NCBI GenBank assembly: GCA_036677425.1
Contig: JARFVT010000003.1
Location: 1-27,231 of the forward strand
Origin: JARFVT01 sp036677425
GTDB lineage: Bacteria; Pseudomonadota; Alphaproteobacteria; UBA8366; Aestuariispiraceae
DNA length: 27,231 nt
Direction of reading: 5' to 3'
Positions 6,871 to 16,151 of this stretch are shown here, one piece after another. Within the stretch, counting starts at the first letter, position 1. Every line of letters begins with the position of its first letter. Made by a program: the position numbers and the translations under genes. The notes beneath the pieces were generated by a model. It saw only the letters and a list, made by a program, of their open reading frames with translations, had not been told where the DNA came from and did no database searches.

Positions 6871-8016
6871 ATGTTGTTACCAATACAATGCTTAATTGGC
6901 GATGATAACCAATTTATAACTACACCTGATAGGTTTTTCACTTCAACTATAAATAAGTTTGCTATGAATGACTATTTTACCATTGGCTTATATATTCCAC
7001 TTTGTGGCAGCGCCGGTATTTGGAGCCCATCTTGTATCGCATGTGCGGAACTTGCCATTAGTGAAATTAACGCTAAGGGCGGCATTTTAGGTAAAACTGT
7101 ACGCATCCAATTGGTTGATGCATCGATAGAAAATTATGAAAAAATTGAAAAAATAACCAATGAGTTAGTTGAAAATGCAGAAATTTCTGCAATGGTAGGC
7201 ATGCATATTAGCGCGGTTAGACAGCGACTTTCTAAAGTAATTTCGAGCAGAGTACCATTTATTTACACACCATTATATGAAGGAAATGAAAAAACGCCGG
7301 GTATTTACACCATCGGTGAAACCCCCGAAAACCAGCTTTACCCCGCGCTTGTTTATTTGACCAACAAAATGAGCATTACAAAATGGGCATTTGTTGGTAA
7401 TGACTATATTTGGCCGAGAACATCACATTTTCATGCTAAAAAAGTCCTAAGTGAAAATGGCAGTGAAATTGTCTATGAAAAATATATTGATTTTGGTTTG
7501 GGTAAGTTTGAGCAGCTGTTAGATGAAATAGAGGAAAGCCAAGCGCAGGCTGTTTTAATATCGCTTGTTGGGCAAGATTTAGTAGATTTTAATCGTGCAT
7601 TTGGTCGGCGCAAATTACACATTAAAATTGTCCGTCTATCTGGTGCGCTTGAAGAGAATGGCTTGTTGGCAATTGGTGCTCGTAATTCTAAAAATTTATT
7701 TGCCACGGCCTCCTATTTCGCCAATATCAGCACGGTTGAAAACTGTTCGTTTAAAGAAAATTATTATAATTTACATGGTGAAAATGCACCTTATTTAAAT
7801 ACGCTTGGGCAATCAATTTATGAAGGATTGCATTTTTTAGCCGCATTAGTAAAAAAAGTTGGGCTTGAAGCATCCTGTGTATCCAATAGTTTTGAAACCC
7901 CGCTTGTCTATAAAAGTGTGCGCAATATCAAATATAAAAACAACCAAAATGTTAAGCACACTGTATATCTGGCAGAAATAGATGGGCTGCAATTTCATAA
8001 TATAATCCCTTTATAG
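6871..8016 (+). CDS. Cytoplasmic AmiC-like amide-binding sensor protein
   Basis: The product is a type I periplasmic-binding-protein fold of the amide/urea/branched-chain group: IGLYIPLCGSAG, then AELAISEINAKGGILGKTV, VGMHISAVRQ, PFIYTPLYEGNEKTPGIYTI and WAFVGNDYIWPR. This matches Pseudomonas aeruginosa AmiC more closely than a transport protein (compare its 'YPTPYEGFEYSPNIVYGG' and 'FIGSDYIYPRESN'). There is no signal peptide, so it should act in the cytoplasm. AmiC is the ligand-sensing partner of the antiterminator AmiR, but no AmiR is seen here. The start at 6871 has GGGAG only three bases away. Family similarity begins near the internal ATG at 6964, which lacks a binding site and may be the true start. 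Confidence 0.75.
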   Translation: MLLPIQCLIGDDNQFITTPDRFFTSTINKFAMNDYFTIGLYIPLCGSAGIWSPSCIACAELAISEINAKGGILGKTVRIQLVDASIENYEKIEKITNELVENAEISAMVGMHISAVRQRLSKVISSRVPFIYTPLYEGNEKTPGIYTIGETPENQLYPALVYLTNKMSITKWAFVGNDYIWPRTSHFHAKKVLSENGSEIVYEKYIDFGLGKFEQLLDEIEESQAQAVLISLVGQDLVDFNRAFGRRKLHIKIVRLSGALEENGLLAIGARNSKNLFATASYFANISTVENCSFKENYYNLHGENAPYLNTLGQSIYEGLHFLAALVKKVGLEASCVSNSFETPLVYKSVRNIKYKNNQNVKHTVYLAEIDGLQFHNIIPL

Positions 8017-8074
8017 AGCTAGGGTCAGGACCATTATAATTCAGTTATATATGCTGTGATATTTTTAAATTTAA

Positions 8075-8115
8075 TTGAATTGGAAAATAAACTACTTGAA
8101 TTGGAAAATAAACTA
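8075..8115. repeat. Two 20-bp direct repeats at 21-bp period, possible operator
   Basis: TTGAATTGGAAAATAAACTA is present exactly twice, at 8075-8094 and 8096-8115. The 21-bp period is two helical turns, so bound proteins would sit on the same face. A related AAATTGGAAATTAA lies upstream of the AmiC-like gene near 6822-6835. It sits in the 170-base gap before the flotillin-like gene. A regulatory site is inferred. Confidence 0.5.
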
Positions 8116-8186
8116 AGTTACCTTTAAAAAAATTGCTTAATATAAAATAAAAATAATAGAGCAAATTTCAAAAAAAGGGACGGACA

Positions 8187-9809
8187 ATGGGGTGGCTTGT
8201 AGCGGCTGTGATAGGAATTATTTCGGCCATAATTTTAATTATTTTCTTAACACGGTTTTTTATAAAGCCAAACAGCCAGACTGCGCTTATTAGAACTGGG
8301 CTGGGCGGACAAAAAGTAGCCATAAATACGGGCATAATTGTCTTACCCTTTTTACATCATCTTGAAAAAATAAACCTTAAAAGCCATTGTTTAAATATTT
8401 CTTTAAATAATGAGAAGTCGATTATTACTAAAGATTGTATGCGTGTTGATATCGAGCTGACCTTTTACGTTCGGGTGAATAATAACCCAGCTAATATTCT
8501 TACTGCCTCGCAAATTTATGGCATGACGCTAAACCGTACGGAGGATTTTGTTAAAAACCTTTATAGCAAACTTGCCAACGCCACTTACTCGGCCGCAGCT
8601 CAAATAGTGTTTATGGATTTATTGGACAAGCGAAATCAACTGATTGCCGAAATTTCAAACCAATTGACTGAAAATTTTAGTAAGAACGGGCTTGTCTTAG
8701 AATCTGTGAACATCCGCCATTTTGACCAAACTTTATTGGGTAAATTGGATCAAAATAATGCGTTTAATGCCATCGGGTTAAAACAATTAACCGCAATCAT
8801 TACAAAAAATAAACAAGCAACAGTGGAGATTGAAGCCAGTTCAGAAACTTCTATAAAGCAAACTCAACTTGCGCTAACTCGGAAAAATCTATCTATAGAA
8901 TTTGAGCAAAGACAAGCCCAACTTACGCATAATGAAACATTGCGCAATGCTGAAACCCGTTCAACAGCTAAAATAGGACAAATATCGATAGAAAATGATC
9001 GCCAGTTGCAAGAGGTAAAAATTTCTGAAGCTCATAAAATTGAACTAATAAAAATTGCCAATGATCAAAAGCTACGCCAGCAAGAATTAGGTGCAATTCT
9101 GACCATCGAAGAAGATAAAAGTAATAACGAAATTAAGCGGGTAGCGCTTAAAGAAAGCGAATTATTTGCCCAAATAAAATTACAAGAAATCGAGACCAAA
9201 CAACTGCTTGCCTTTGAGAATAGCCAAACACAAAAACAGGTTGCAAGAGAAAATAGAGAAAAACAAATTGCATTGTTACAAGCAGAACAAGCCCATGAAG
9301 TGAATATAAAACATACCCAATCCCACACCGAAGAACTATTAAGCAAAGCGCAAATGCAAGCCGAGCTAGAGGCTCTTTCCGCCAATAACCTTAAGCTGAA
9401 ATTACTGGCGGAGGCAGAAGGAAATGCTGCTTTAATTGCATCTGAAAACACCCAATCTGATGCCATAATTGCGCAAAAAACCACCAAATACCAGCTCGAT
9501 ATTATGCCAGAAATCGCGCGCCAAATGATGAAACCAGTCGAGAAGATTGAATCGATTAAAATTAATCATATTTCAGGAATTGGGCATAATAGCGTTGCTA
9601 AGGGCAGTGATGGCAATAACCAATTAACAGCCTTTGATCAGGCGTTAGATTCTATTCTAGGCATGTCCGTTAGCTTGCCAATGATGAAAAAAATTGGGGC
9701 TGAAATTGGCCTTGATATGGACGCACAAACCGCAACCCGTTTAAGTGATGCTGCTTCACGTTCTAAAGCACCGCAAAAACAATCTACTAAACTAAAAAAC
9801 AATAATTAA
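8187..9809 (+). CDS. Flotillin-like SPFH/band 7 membrane protein
   Basis: The 540-residue product has one N-terminal membrane helix (residues about 3-25), then an SPFH domain (about 28-200; GGQKVAINTGIIVLP, then VDIELTFYVRVNN). A long Glu/Gln/Ala-rich coiled coil (about 200-430) follows, with EAEGNAALIASENTQSDAII at its end, and a flexible C-terminus. This is the flotillin/YqiK layout. Flotillins are membrane-anchored scaffolds that cluster proteins in lipid-ordered domains. The gene lies between the AmiC-like sensor gene and the binding-protein gene, 11 bases before the latter, so it is probably co-transcribed. Help in organising the transporter or handling a lipid-like substrate is inference. 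GGGACGGA precedes the start. Confidence 0.85.
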   Translation: MGWLVAAVIGIISAIILIIFLTRFFIKPNSQTALIRTGLGGQKVAINTGIIVLPFLHHLEKINLKSHCLNISLNNEKSIITKDCMRVDIELTFYVRVNNNPANILTASQIYGMTLNRTEDFVKNLYSKLANATYSAAAQIVFMDLLDKRNQLIAEISNQLTENFSKNGLVLESVNIRHFDQTLLGKLDQNNAFNAIGLKQLTAIITKNKQATVEIEASSETSIKQTQLALTRKNLSIEFEQRQAQLTHNETLRNAETRSTAKIGQISIENDRQLQEVKISEAHKIELIKIANDQKLRQQELGAILTIEEDKSNNEIKRVALKESELFAQIKLQEIETKQLLAFENSQTQKQVARENREKQIALLQAEQAHEVNIKHTQSHTEELLSKAQMQAELEALSANNLKLKLLAEAEGNAALIASENTQSDAIIAQKTTKYQLDIMPEIARQMMKPVEKIESIKINHISGIGHNSVAKGSDGNNQLTAFDQALDSILGMSVSLPMMKKIGAEIGLDMDAQTATRLSDAASRSKAPQKQSTKLKNNN

Positions 9810-9820
9810 AAGAGGGAATC

Positions 9821-11044
9821 ATGCAAATAAATAGAAGAAAGTTACTTTCAGGCGCTGCAGCAATAGCGGCATCTAGCTTTGTTGCAAGGCCAATTTTTGC
9901 TGCCGAAAACAGCATTAAACTAGGCTCTGTTCTAGATACTTCAGGTGTTTTTGATGCCTATGGTAAACCAATGGATAAAGCCGCACGTATGGCAATTGAG
10001 CAAATCAATGCCGCAGGCGGGTTACTCGACAAACAAATTGAGTATATCCTTTATGATACGCAATCTAATATATCAAATTACACATTATTTGGTAAAAAAC
10101 TTGCCCGCACTGACAAGGTTGATGTGGTACATGGTGGTATTTTATCGGCATCGCGCGAGGCTGTTAGGCAAACCTTTAGAAAAAGCAACATACCCTATTT
10201 CTATAATGTTTTATATGAAGGAGGTGTTTGCGATCGTAACATCTTTATCAATGGTATTACACCATCCCAACAAGTAAAAACACTGATACCCGCAGCAGTT
10301 AAAAAGTGGGGTAAGAAAATTTATATATTGGCAGCAGATTATAACTATGGCCAGATTACTGCAAATTGGATAAAAAAATATGCCAATGAAGTTGGTGCCG
10401 AGATTGTTAAAACAGATTTTTTCCCGCTTGATGTTGCTGATTTTGGTTCGACCATCGCTAAAATACAGACAGCAAAACCTGATATGATTGTCTCGGTGTT
10501 GGTTGGTGGTGCCCATATTTCTTTTTATCGCCAATGGGCAGCATCTGGGATGAATGCAAAAATACCCATGGCATCAACAACTTTAGGCGCAGGTAATGAG
10601 CAAAATATTTTAGCCAAAGAAGAAACTGAAGGCGTATTGGTTGCTTATAATTATAGCCAAGAGTTAAAAAATCCATTGAATAAAAAATTACTGGCAAATT
10701 ATAAAGCAAAATATGGCAGTATAGACGATCTGCATAGCACCGCAGTTTCGCATTATGAAGGCATATTAACGTGGGCTGAAGCAGTTAAACAAGCTGGCAG
10801 TGTTAAAAGCGCTGATATTACCAAAGTGATGGAAGCTGGATTATCTATCGACTCGCCTTCGGGGAAAATGACGGTTGATGCAAAAACTCATCATTCAATA
10901 TTGGATGTGCATCTATGTGAATTTAGAGACAAAAAGATGGAAATCATCGAAAGCTTTGCACAACAGCAACCATTGGATACGCAAGCTGTTTGCGATCTTA
11001 ACGCCAACCCAGATGACAACCAACAATATGAGATAAAAATTTAA
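9821..11044 (+). CDS. Periplasmic amide/urea ABC-transporter binding protein (FmdD/UrtA-like)
   Basis: The 407-residue product starts MQINRRKLLSGAAAIAASSF with cleavage expected near IFAAEN. The RR pair before the hydrophobic core suggests Tat export. The mature part is a type I binding protein of the amide/urea family: IKLGSVLDTSGVFDAYGKP, then AIEQINAAGGLLDKQIEYI, GGILSASREAVR, YFYNVLYEGGVCDRN, TPSQQVKTLIP and YILAADYNYGQ. It would capture the substrate for the two permeases and ATPases encoded next. FmdD of methylotrophs (short-chain amides and urea) is the nearest remembered relative. The exact ligand cannot be read from the sequence. AGAGGGA precedes the start. Confidence 0.85.
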   Translation: MQINRRKLLSGAAAIAASSFVARPIFAAENSIKLGSVLDTSGVFDAYGKPMDKAARMAIEQINAAGGLLDKQIEYILYDTQSNISNYTLFGKKLARTDKVDVVHGGILSASREAVRQTFRKSNIPYFYNVLYEGGVCDRNIFINGITPSQQVKTLIPAAVKKWGKKIYILAADYNYGQITANWIKKYANEVGAEIVKTDFFPLDVADFGSTIAKIQTAKPDMIVSVLVGGAHISFYRQWAASGMNAKIPMASTTLGAGNEQNILAKEETEGVLVAYNYSQELKNPLNKKLLANYKAKYGSIDDLHSTAVSHYEGILTWAEAVKQAGSVKSADITKVMEAGLSIDSPSGKMTVDAKTHHSILDVHLCEFRDKKMEIIESFAQQQPLDTQAVCDLNANPDDNQQYEIKI

Positions 11045-11117
11045 TCTCCTAAACGTTGATAAATGGCTGTTTTTACAAAATATTGTATTAACCGCCGCAT
11101 AATATTGGGAAAATTGG

Positions 11118-11984
11118 ATGGATTTAGCAGCCGTTATTATCGTAGAGATTCTTTATGCAATTGCTAGCTTAGTGGTTATAAGCTCTGGCCTAGCCGTTAT
11201 ATTTGGCATGATGAAAGTGATTAATTTTGCTCATGGCGAATTTATGATGTTGGGGGGATATACGACAATTGTTGCTGTAAAGTCAGGCATTAATATCTAT
11301 ATTTCTATGTTAATCATTGCGCCGCTGGTGGTTGGAATTATTGGGGTAATAATTGAACGATTGATTATTCGCCATCTATATGGACGACTGGTCGATACAA
11401 TGCTCGCAACTTGGGGCATTAGCATGGTGTTAATTGGAATTGCTACCATGATATTTGGTAACACTACAGAAGGAATTACCACACCAATACAGGGTTGGAC
11501 AATAGGCGATTACCAAATTAACGGCTATAATTTCTTTATAATTATTGTTGCGATAACTATTGTATCATTAGGTTATTATTTGTTAAAATTCACAAAATTA
11601 GGGCTAATTGCGCGCGGCGCGATGCAAAACCCAGATGTCTCAGCGGCATTGGGCTATAATCCTGATCGGATATATATGGCTACCTTTTTTGTGGGGGCTG
11701 CACTTTCTGGTTTGGCAGGCGGTATATTAGCCCCATTGGTGGGTTTAGTTCCCAGTTGGGGAACAGCCTATATCGCAAAATCATTCATTGCTGTGGTTGT
11801 TGGTGGCCCTGCTATTATTGCAGGTTTGCTTTCATCTGCCACATTATTTGGTTCGGTAAATCAGATTTTTTCATTTTTATTTAATCCCGTATTTGGTGAG
11901 GTCGCGCTATTACTAACGGCGGTTATATTACTAAGAATATTGCCAAAAGGCATTACAAATTCCATTTTCAAGGGCAAATTATAA
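11118..11984 (+). CDS. ABC permease, LivH/UrtB type (amide transporter)
   Basis: The 288-residue polytopic protein has the LivH/UrtB opening: GLAVIFGMMKVINFAHGEFM, then MLGGYTT, with about eight hydrophobic segments and the conserved GLIARGAMQNPDVSAALGYN, a cytoplasmic loop that contacts the ATPases. It also has AALSGLAGGILAPLVGLVPS. It forms the membrane channel with the next gene product. It lies 73 bases after the binding-protein gene, and its stop overlaps the start of the next permease gene (TAATG). The amide assignment comes from the neighbouring binding protein and amidase; a branched-chain amino acid permease would look similar. Confidence 0.88.
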   Translation: MDLAAVIIVEILYAIASLVVISSGLAVIFGMMKVINFAHGEFMMLGGYTTIVAVKSGINIYISMLIIAPLVVGIIGVIIERLIIRHLYGRLVDTMLATWGISMVLIGIATMIFGNTTEGITTPIQGWTIGDYQINGYNFFIIIVAITIVSLGYYLLKFTKLGLIARGAMQNPDVSAALGYNPDRIYMATFFVGAALSGLAGGILAPLVGLVPSWGTAYIAKSFIAVVVGGPAIIAGLLSSATLFGSVNQIFSFLFNPVFGEVALLLTAVILLRILPKGITNSIFKGKL

Positions 11985-13027
11985 TGCAAAAAATAAACCA
12001 TAGGCATTTGATAATTGGCGTTATGTTAAGCGTTACGGTCATGTTTATTTTGCCAAATTTAATTGAACATTATACACTTTCACTGCTGATAATATATTCA
12101 ATACTGGCATTAAGCTTAGGGTTCATCTGGGGATTTGGCGGTATATTATGTTTTGGACAGGCCGCATTTTTTGGCATTGGCGCCTATAGCTATGCTGTTT
12201 ATGCAATTAACATTGGCGAAAGCAGCATACCCTTTATTTTAGCCATTTTAACACCTGCTTTATTTGCATTAATATTAGGCGCTGTCATATTTTATGGGCG
12301 TTTATCAGATGTATATTTAGGCGTAATTACGCTTGTGGTAACTTTGATTTTGTTCCGTTTTGCCAGTGCAACAGCGGGGCCAGAATATGCCATTGGTAAA
12401 GCGCGCTTAGGCGGCTTTAATGGTATGCCAAATTTTCAAACGCTTAACATTCCTGGTATGCCAGATCGCTATATCTGGGATATGGATTTTTATTATTTAT
12501 GTTTTATTATTATAATCATGTGTTTTATTGGTTTGTTTTTCTTAACACGCAGTAGTTTTGGTAGAATTTGTATTGCAATTGGCCAAAACGAACAGCGTAT
12601 AGAATTAATAGGTTATGATGTTCGTAAATATAAGACTATTTTATTTGCCATTGGTGGCGGGTTGGCTGGTCTTTCAGGTGCATTATATGCCAGTTGGGCG
12701 GAAATTGTTACGCCAAACTTGTTCAGCCTAGGCCAAAGCGCAGAAATAATCATCTGGTGCATCGTTGGTGGTGTGGGCAGCCTATCTGGACCTATTCTTG
12801 GTGCAGTATTATTGGGTTTGTTAAAATATTATTTCGGTCAACAATCTTATATAGATAACAATCTTGTACTTGGGTTTATTTTGATAATATTTGTTTTATT
12901 TCTACCTAATGGCCTTGCGCCAACACTAAGTCAATTATGGGGAAAAGTTTTTAAACGCAAAAATAGACAACGCAAAAATCTAAATAGTAAACGAGTTAGA
13001 ATGCCAAATAAAAAGGCTGTATCATGA
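11984..13027 (+). CDS. ABC permease, LivM/UrtC type (amide transporter)
   Basis: The 347-residue polytopic protein carries the LivM/UrtC signature IWGFGGILCFGQAAFFGIGA in its N-terminal third, the loop GRICIAIGQNEQRIELIGYD that couples to the ATPase, and GGLAGLSGALYASWAEIVTP followed by IIWCIVGGVGSLSGPILGAV. It ends in a strongly basic tail (KVFKRKNRQRKNLNSKRVRM). It pairs with the LivH/UrtB-type protein. Start and stop both overlap the neighbouring genes by one to four bases, so it is translated as part of a tight operon. Confidence 0.88.
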   Translation: MQKINHRHLIIGVMLSVTVMFILPNLIEHYTLSLLIIYSILALSLGFIWGFGGILCFGQAAFFGIGAYSYAVYAINIGESSIPFILAILTPALFALILGAVIFYGRLSDVYLGVITLVVTLILFRFASATAGPEYAIGKARLGGFNGMPNFQTLNIPGMPDRYIWDMDFYYLCFIIIIMCFIGLFFLTRSSFGRICIAIGQNEQRIELIGYDVRKYKTILFAIGGGLAGLSGALYASWAEIVTPNLFSLGQSAEIIIWCIVGGVGSLSGPILGAVLLGLLKYYFGQQSYIDNNLVLGFILIIFVLFLPNGLAPTLSQLWGKVFKRKNRQRKNLNSKRVRMPNKKAVS

Positions 13028-13740
13028 GCCAAGTCATATTGGAAACTCATAATCTGAGCATGAAGTTTGGCGGCGTAGTCGCAGTTGATAATGTGGATTT
13101 CACCTTAAAAGAAAATGAACTGCGTTGCTTAATCGGCCCAAATGGTGCTGGGAAATCAACTTTTTTTAAATGTATAACTGGGTTGCACAAGCCAACTAGC
13201 GGCAATATTTATATTCAAAATGAAGAAACCACCCATTGGCATACACATGAAATATCACAATTAGGCATTGGCATAAAAACCCAAATTCCAAATGTTATGG
13301 ATGGCCTATCGGTTTGGGAAAATATCTGGTTATCTGCTAGGCGTTATAATGATGTTAATAATGCTAACCGCCGCGTTGATGAGGTTATTGAGCGCATTAA
13401 AATAACTGATATTGCTAAAAAAATGGTTGGCGAATTAGCGCATGGGCAAAGACAACGTGTTGAGCTTGGAATTGTATTAGCTGCTGATCCGTGGCTAGTA
13501 ATCTTAGATGAACCTGCGGCGGGAATGACAGGTAGTGACGTGGATATTATGATTGAAATTATTCAAGAAATCAACCGTCATGCAGCCTTGATTATTGTAG
13601 AGCATGATATGCAATTTATCAAAGCCATCGCAGATAAAGTGACTGTTTTTTATCAAGGCTCAATTTTGATGGAAGACAATATAGACAATGTACTTGCTGA
13701 TCAACGGGTGCGCGATGTTTATTTAGGTAGGAAAGTTTAA
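13024..13740 (+). CDS. ABC ATPase, LivG/UrtD type (amide transporter)
   Basis: The 238-residue protein has Walker A GPNGAGKST (38-46), a Q-loop around GIKTQIPNV, an ABC signature LAHGQRQRVELG (HGQ in place of the usual GGQ, which is normal for LivG/UrtD proteins), Walker B LVILDEPAAGM and the switch His in IIVEHDMQF. It is one of the two nucleotide-binding subunits that power the permease pair. The ATG overlaps the stop of the permease gene by four bases, and its own stop overlaps the next start (TAATG). Confidence 0.9.
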   Translation: MSQVILETHNLSMKFGGVVAVDNVDFTLKENELRCLIGPNGAGKSTFFKCITGLHKPTSGNIYIQNEETTHWHTHEISQLGIGIKTQIPNVMDGLSVWENIWLSARRYNDVNNANRRVDEVIERIKITDIAKKMVGELAHGQRQRVELGIVLAADPWLVILDEPAAGMTGSDVDIMIEIIQEINRHAALIIVEHDMQFIKAIADKVTVFYQGSILMEDNIDNVLADQRVRDVYLGRKV

Positions 13741-16100
13741 TGGCCGATAAAATCTTACTTAAAGTCCAAAATTTACATAGTGGCTACGGTAATGTACCTG
13801 TATTGCATGGCGTAAGTTTTGAAATACAAGAAAACCAAATTGTTGGGATGCTTGGGCATAACGGCATGGGTAAATCTACCTTGTTAAGAACATTGATGGG
13901 GCTATTACCGGCGCGCCAAGGACAAGTAACATTTAACAGCCAAGATATTACAAATTTTCCACCTTTTGACCGTGCAAAGCTAGGCATCGGCTATGTGCAA
14001 CAAGGGCGTGGTATTTTCCCAAACCTTACCGTTGCAGAAAATTTAAGCTATGCTTATCAAAATTACAGCGATGATACTGAAGAACAAATATTAGAAAAGA
14101 TTCTAAATTATTTCCCGCGTATAAAACGATTATTGAACCGCAATGGTGGTGCTTTATCTGGCGGTGAACAGCAATTATTAGCCTTAGCAAGAGCCATGAT
14201 GGGGGAGCCATTCTTTCTAATCCTAGATGAACCAACAGAAGGTATCCAGCCTTCAATCATCGAGAAAATTGCAGATACTTTAAGCCTCATTCGTAAAAAC
14301 GAAGGTCTAAGTATTTTATTGGTCGAACAGAATTTCGACTTTATCATGGATCTTTCAGATCAGGTTTTGATATTAGAACGTGGCTCTATTATTGGTGATA
14401 TTGCCAAACAAGATTTACAATCATCTAATGAAATCAATGCCTTTTTAAGTATGGGTGCAGCACGGCAAACGCGTTCTAAAGCAATTACTGGCATCGACGA
14501 CCCAAACCAGAACAACTTTTCACTTAATACAAACAGTTCGATCGATAGCGATAGCAAAATAAATTCAGTAATAAAGGAAGCTTATATGTCTGTTAGACGC
14601 CCAACCTTAAATCAAATGAAAACCATTGTTAATGATTTTGGTATGTCTATGGAAGATACCGAAATAATCGAATATATGGCATTAATGGAAGCAAATTTTC
14701 AAGCTTACGATATAATTGATAGCCTGCCCGATTATATCCCCGAGGTAAAATATCCGCGCACAACAGGTTCTAAACCAAAAATGGGAGAAAACCCCCTCAA
14801 CGCATGGTATCAAAAAACCGACATACCAGGGGCAAATAGTGGAGTGCTTAAAGGTAAGAAAATAGTTTTAAAAGATAATATATGCCTTGCTGGTGTACCG
14901 ATGATGAATGGTTCATCAACTTTAGAAGGTTATACCCCAGATTTAGACGCTACCCTTGTTACGCGCATTTTAGATGCGGGCGGCAACATTGCGGGGAAAG
15001 CCCATTGTGAATATTTTTGCCTTTCTGGTGGCAGCCATACCAACGCGTCAGCACCAGTACATAATCCATATAAAATGGGCTATATGGCAGGCGGGTCATC
15101 ATCAGGTTGTGGCGCCTTAATTGGTGCAGGTGAAGTTGAAATGGCAATAGGTGGTGACCAAGGGGGATCAATAAGAATCCCGTCGGCATTTTGTGGCGGA
15201 TATGGCATGAAACCAACTCATGGATTGGTGCCATATAGTGGGGTCATGCCTATAGAGCCAACCATAGACCATGTTGGGCCAATGACTGGCAATGTCGCAG
15301 ATAATGCCCTATTGCTCGAAGTTATTGCAGGTGAAGATGGCCTCGACCCAAGACAATATGCCCCAAAAGTCGAAAAATATACCAATGCCCTTTATCAATC
15401 TATTAGCGGGCTTCGAATTGGTATTTTAATCGAAGGTTTTGGCCATGCCAATAGTGATATTGCGGTGGATGAAAAAACATGGCAAGCGGCTGAAAAATTC
15501 AAAGAATTAGGTGCTATTATTGAAGAGGTTTCATTACCCATACATCTGAATGCCGTTGCGATTTGGACACCGATAACTCTTGAAGGCACGATTAACACTA
15601 TGATGCGTGGTAATGGTTTTGGCACTAGCTGGGAAGGGCTTTATGTGACTAGCCTGCTCGATTATCATGCCAACTGGCGCAGCAGAGCCGATGAATTGTC
15701 AGAAACTTTAAAAATCACCATGTTTGTTGGCGAATATATGCAAAAACATTATCGAGGACATTATCAAGCAAAAGCGCAAAATTTATCACGTAAATTAAAA
15801 CAAGATTATAACAAATTATTCGAACAATTTGACCTTTTGCTTATGCCTACTGTTCCTATCACGGCCCAACCAATCCCTGAACCATCCGCCTCGTTGGCGG
15901 AAATAATCGAGAGGGCATTCGAAATGATTGCAAATACTGCGCCATTTAATGCAACGGGGCATCCTGCCATGTCAATTCCATGTGGGATGAGCAACGGGCT
16001 ACCTATTGGAATGCAATTGGTTGGTAAATACTATGATGAAATTACCATTTATAAGGCAGCCCATGCGTTTGAACAGCTAGGCGACTGGCATAATATGTGA
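13740..16100 (+). CDS. UrtE-type ABC ATPase fused in frame to an amidase-signature amidase
   Basis: This 786-residue frame joins two proteins normally separate. Residues 1-240 are a LivF/UrtE ATPase: Walker A GHNGMGKST (39-47), signature LSGGEQQLLALARA, Walker B with DEPTEGIQPSII and switch His replaced by Gln in LLVEQNFDF, as is usual for this family. Residues 283-786 are a complete amidase (504 residues when counted alone) with the Ser-cisSer-Lys triad: K378 in VLKDN, S453 in AGGSSSG and S477 in GGDQGGSIRIP. It would hydrolyse the imported amide to acid and ammonia. The linker, about 241-282, is polar (NSSIDSDSKINS). An internal ATG at 14586 with AAAGGAAG upstream could still make amidase alone. 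Lost stop codon, frame error or true fusion are all possible. Confidence 0.88.
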   Translation: MADKILLKVQNLHSGYGNVPVLHGVSFEIQENQIVGMLGHNGMGKSTLLRTLMGLLPARQGQVTFNSQDITNFPPFDRAKLGIGYVQQGRGIFPNLTVAENLSYAYQNYSDDTEEQILEKILNYFPRIKRLLNRNGGALSGGEQQLLALARAMMGEPFFLILDEPTEGIQPSIIEKIADTLSLIRKNEGLSILLVEQNFDFIMDLSDQVLILERGSIIGDIAKQDLQSSNEINAFLSMGAARQTRSKAITGIDDPNQNNFSLNTNSSIDSDSKINSVIKEAYMSVRRPTLNQMKTIVNDFGMSMEDTEIIEYMALMEANFQAYDIIDSLPDYIPEVKYPRTTGSKPKMGENPLNAWYQKTDIPGANSGVLKGKKIVLKDNICLAGVPMMNGSSTLEGYTPDLDATLVTRILDAGGNIAGKAHCEYFCLSGGSHTNASAPVHNPYKMGYMAGGSSSGCGALIGAGEVEMAIGGDQGGSIRIPSAFCGGYGMKPTHGLVPYSGVMPIEPTIDHVGPMTGNVADNALLLEVIAGEDGLDPRQYAPKVEKYTNALYQSISGLRIGILIEGFGHANSDIAVDEKTWQAAEKFKELGAIIEEVSLPIHLNAVAIWTPITLEGTINTMMRGNGFGTSWEGLYVTSLLDYHANWRSRADELSETLKITMFVGEYMQKHYRGHYQAKAQNLSRKLKQDYNKLFEQFDLLLMPTVPITAQPIPEPSASLAEIIERAFEMIANTAPFNATGHPAMSIPCGMSNGLPIGMQLVGKYYDEITIYKAAHAFEQLGDWHNM
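14574..14588 (+). promoter_or_regulatory. Internal ribosome binding site and start for the amidase part
   Basis: AAAGGAAG is followed after five bases by ATG at 14586, in frame with the upstream ATPase. The codons after it, MSVRRPTLNQMK, are the usual beginning of this amidase family. This suggests the amidase was, or still is, translated separately. Confidence 0.6.
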
Positions 16101-16151
16101 TAAACATATGAGACGGTTTTATTTGTAATTAAATTTTTAAAGTGTGGAATA

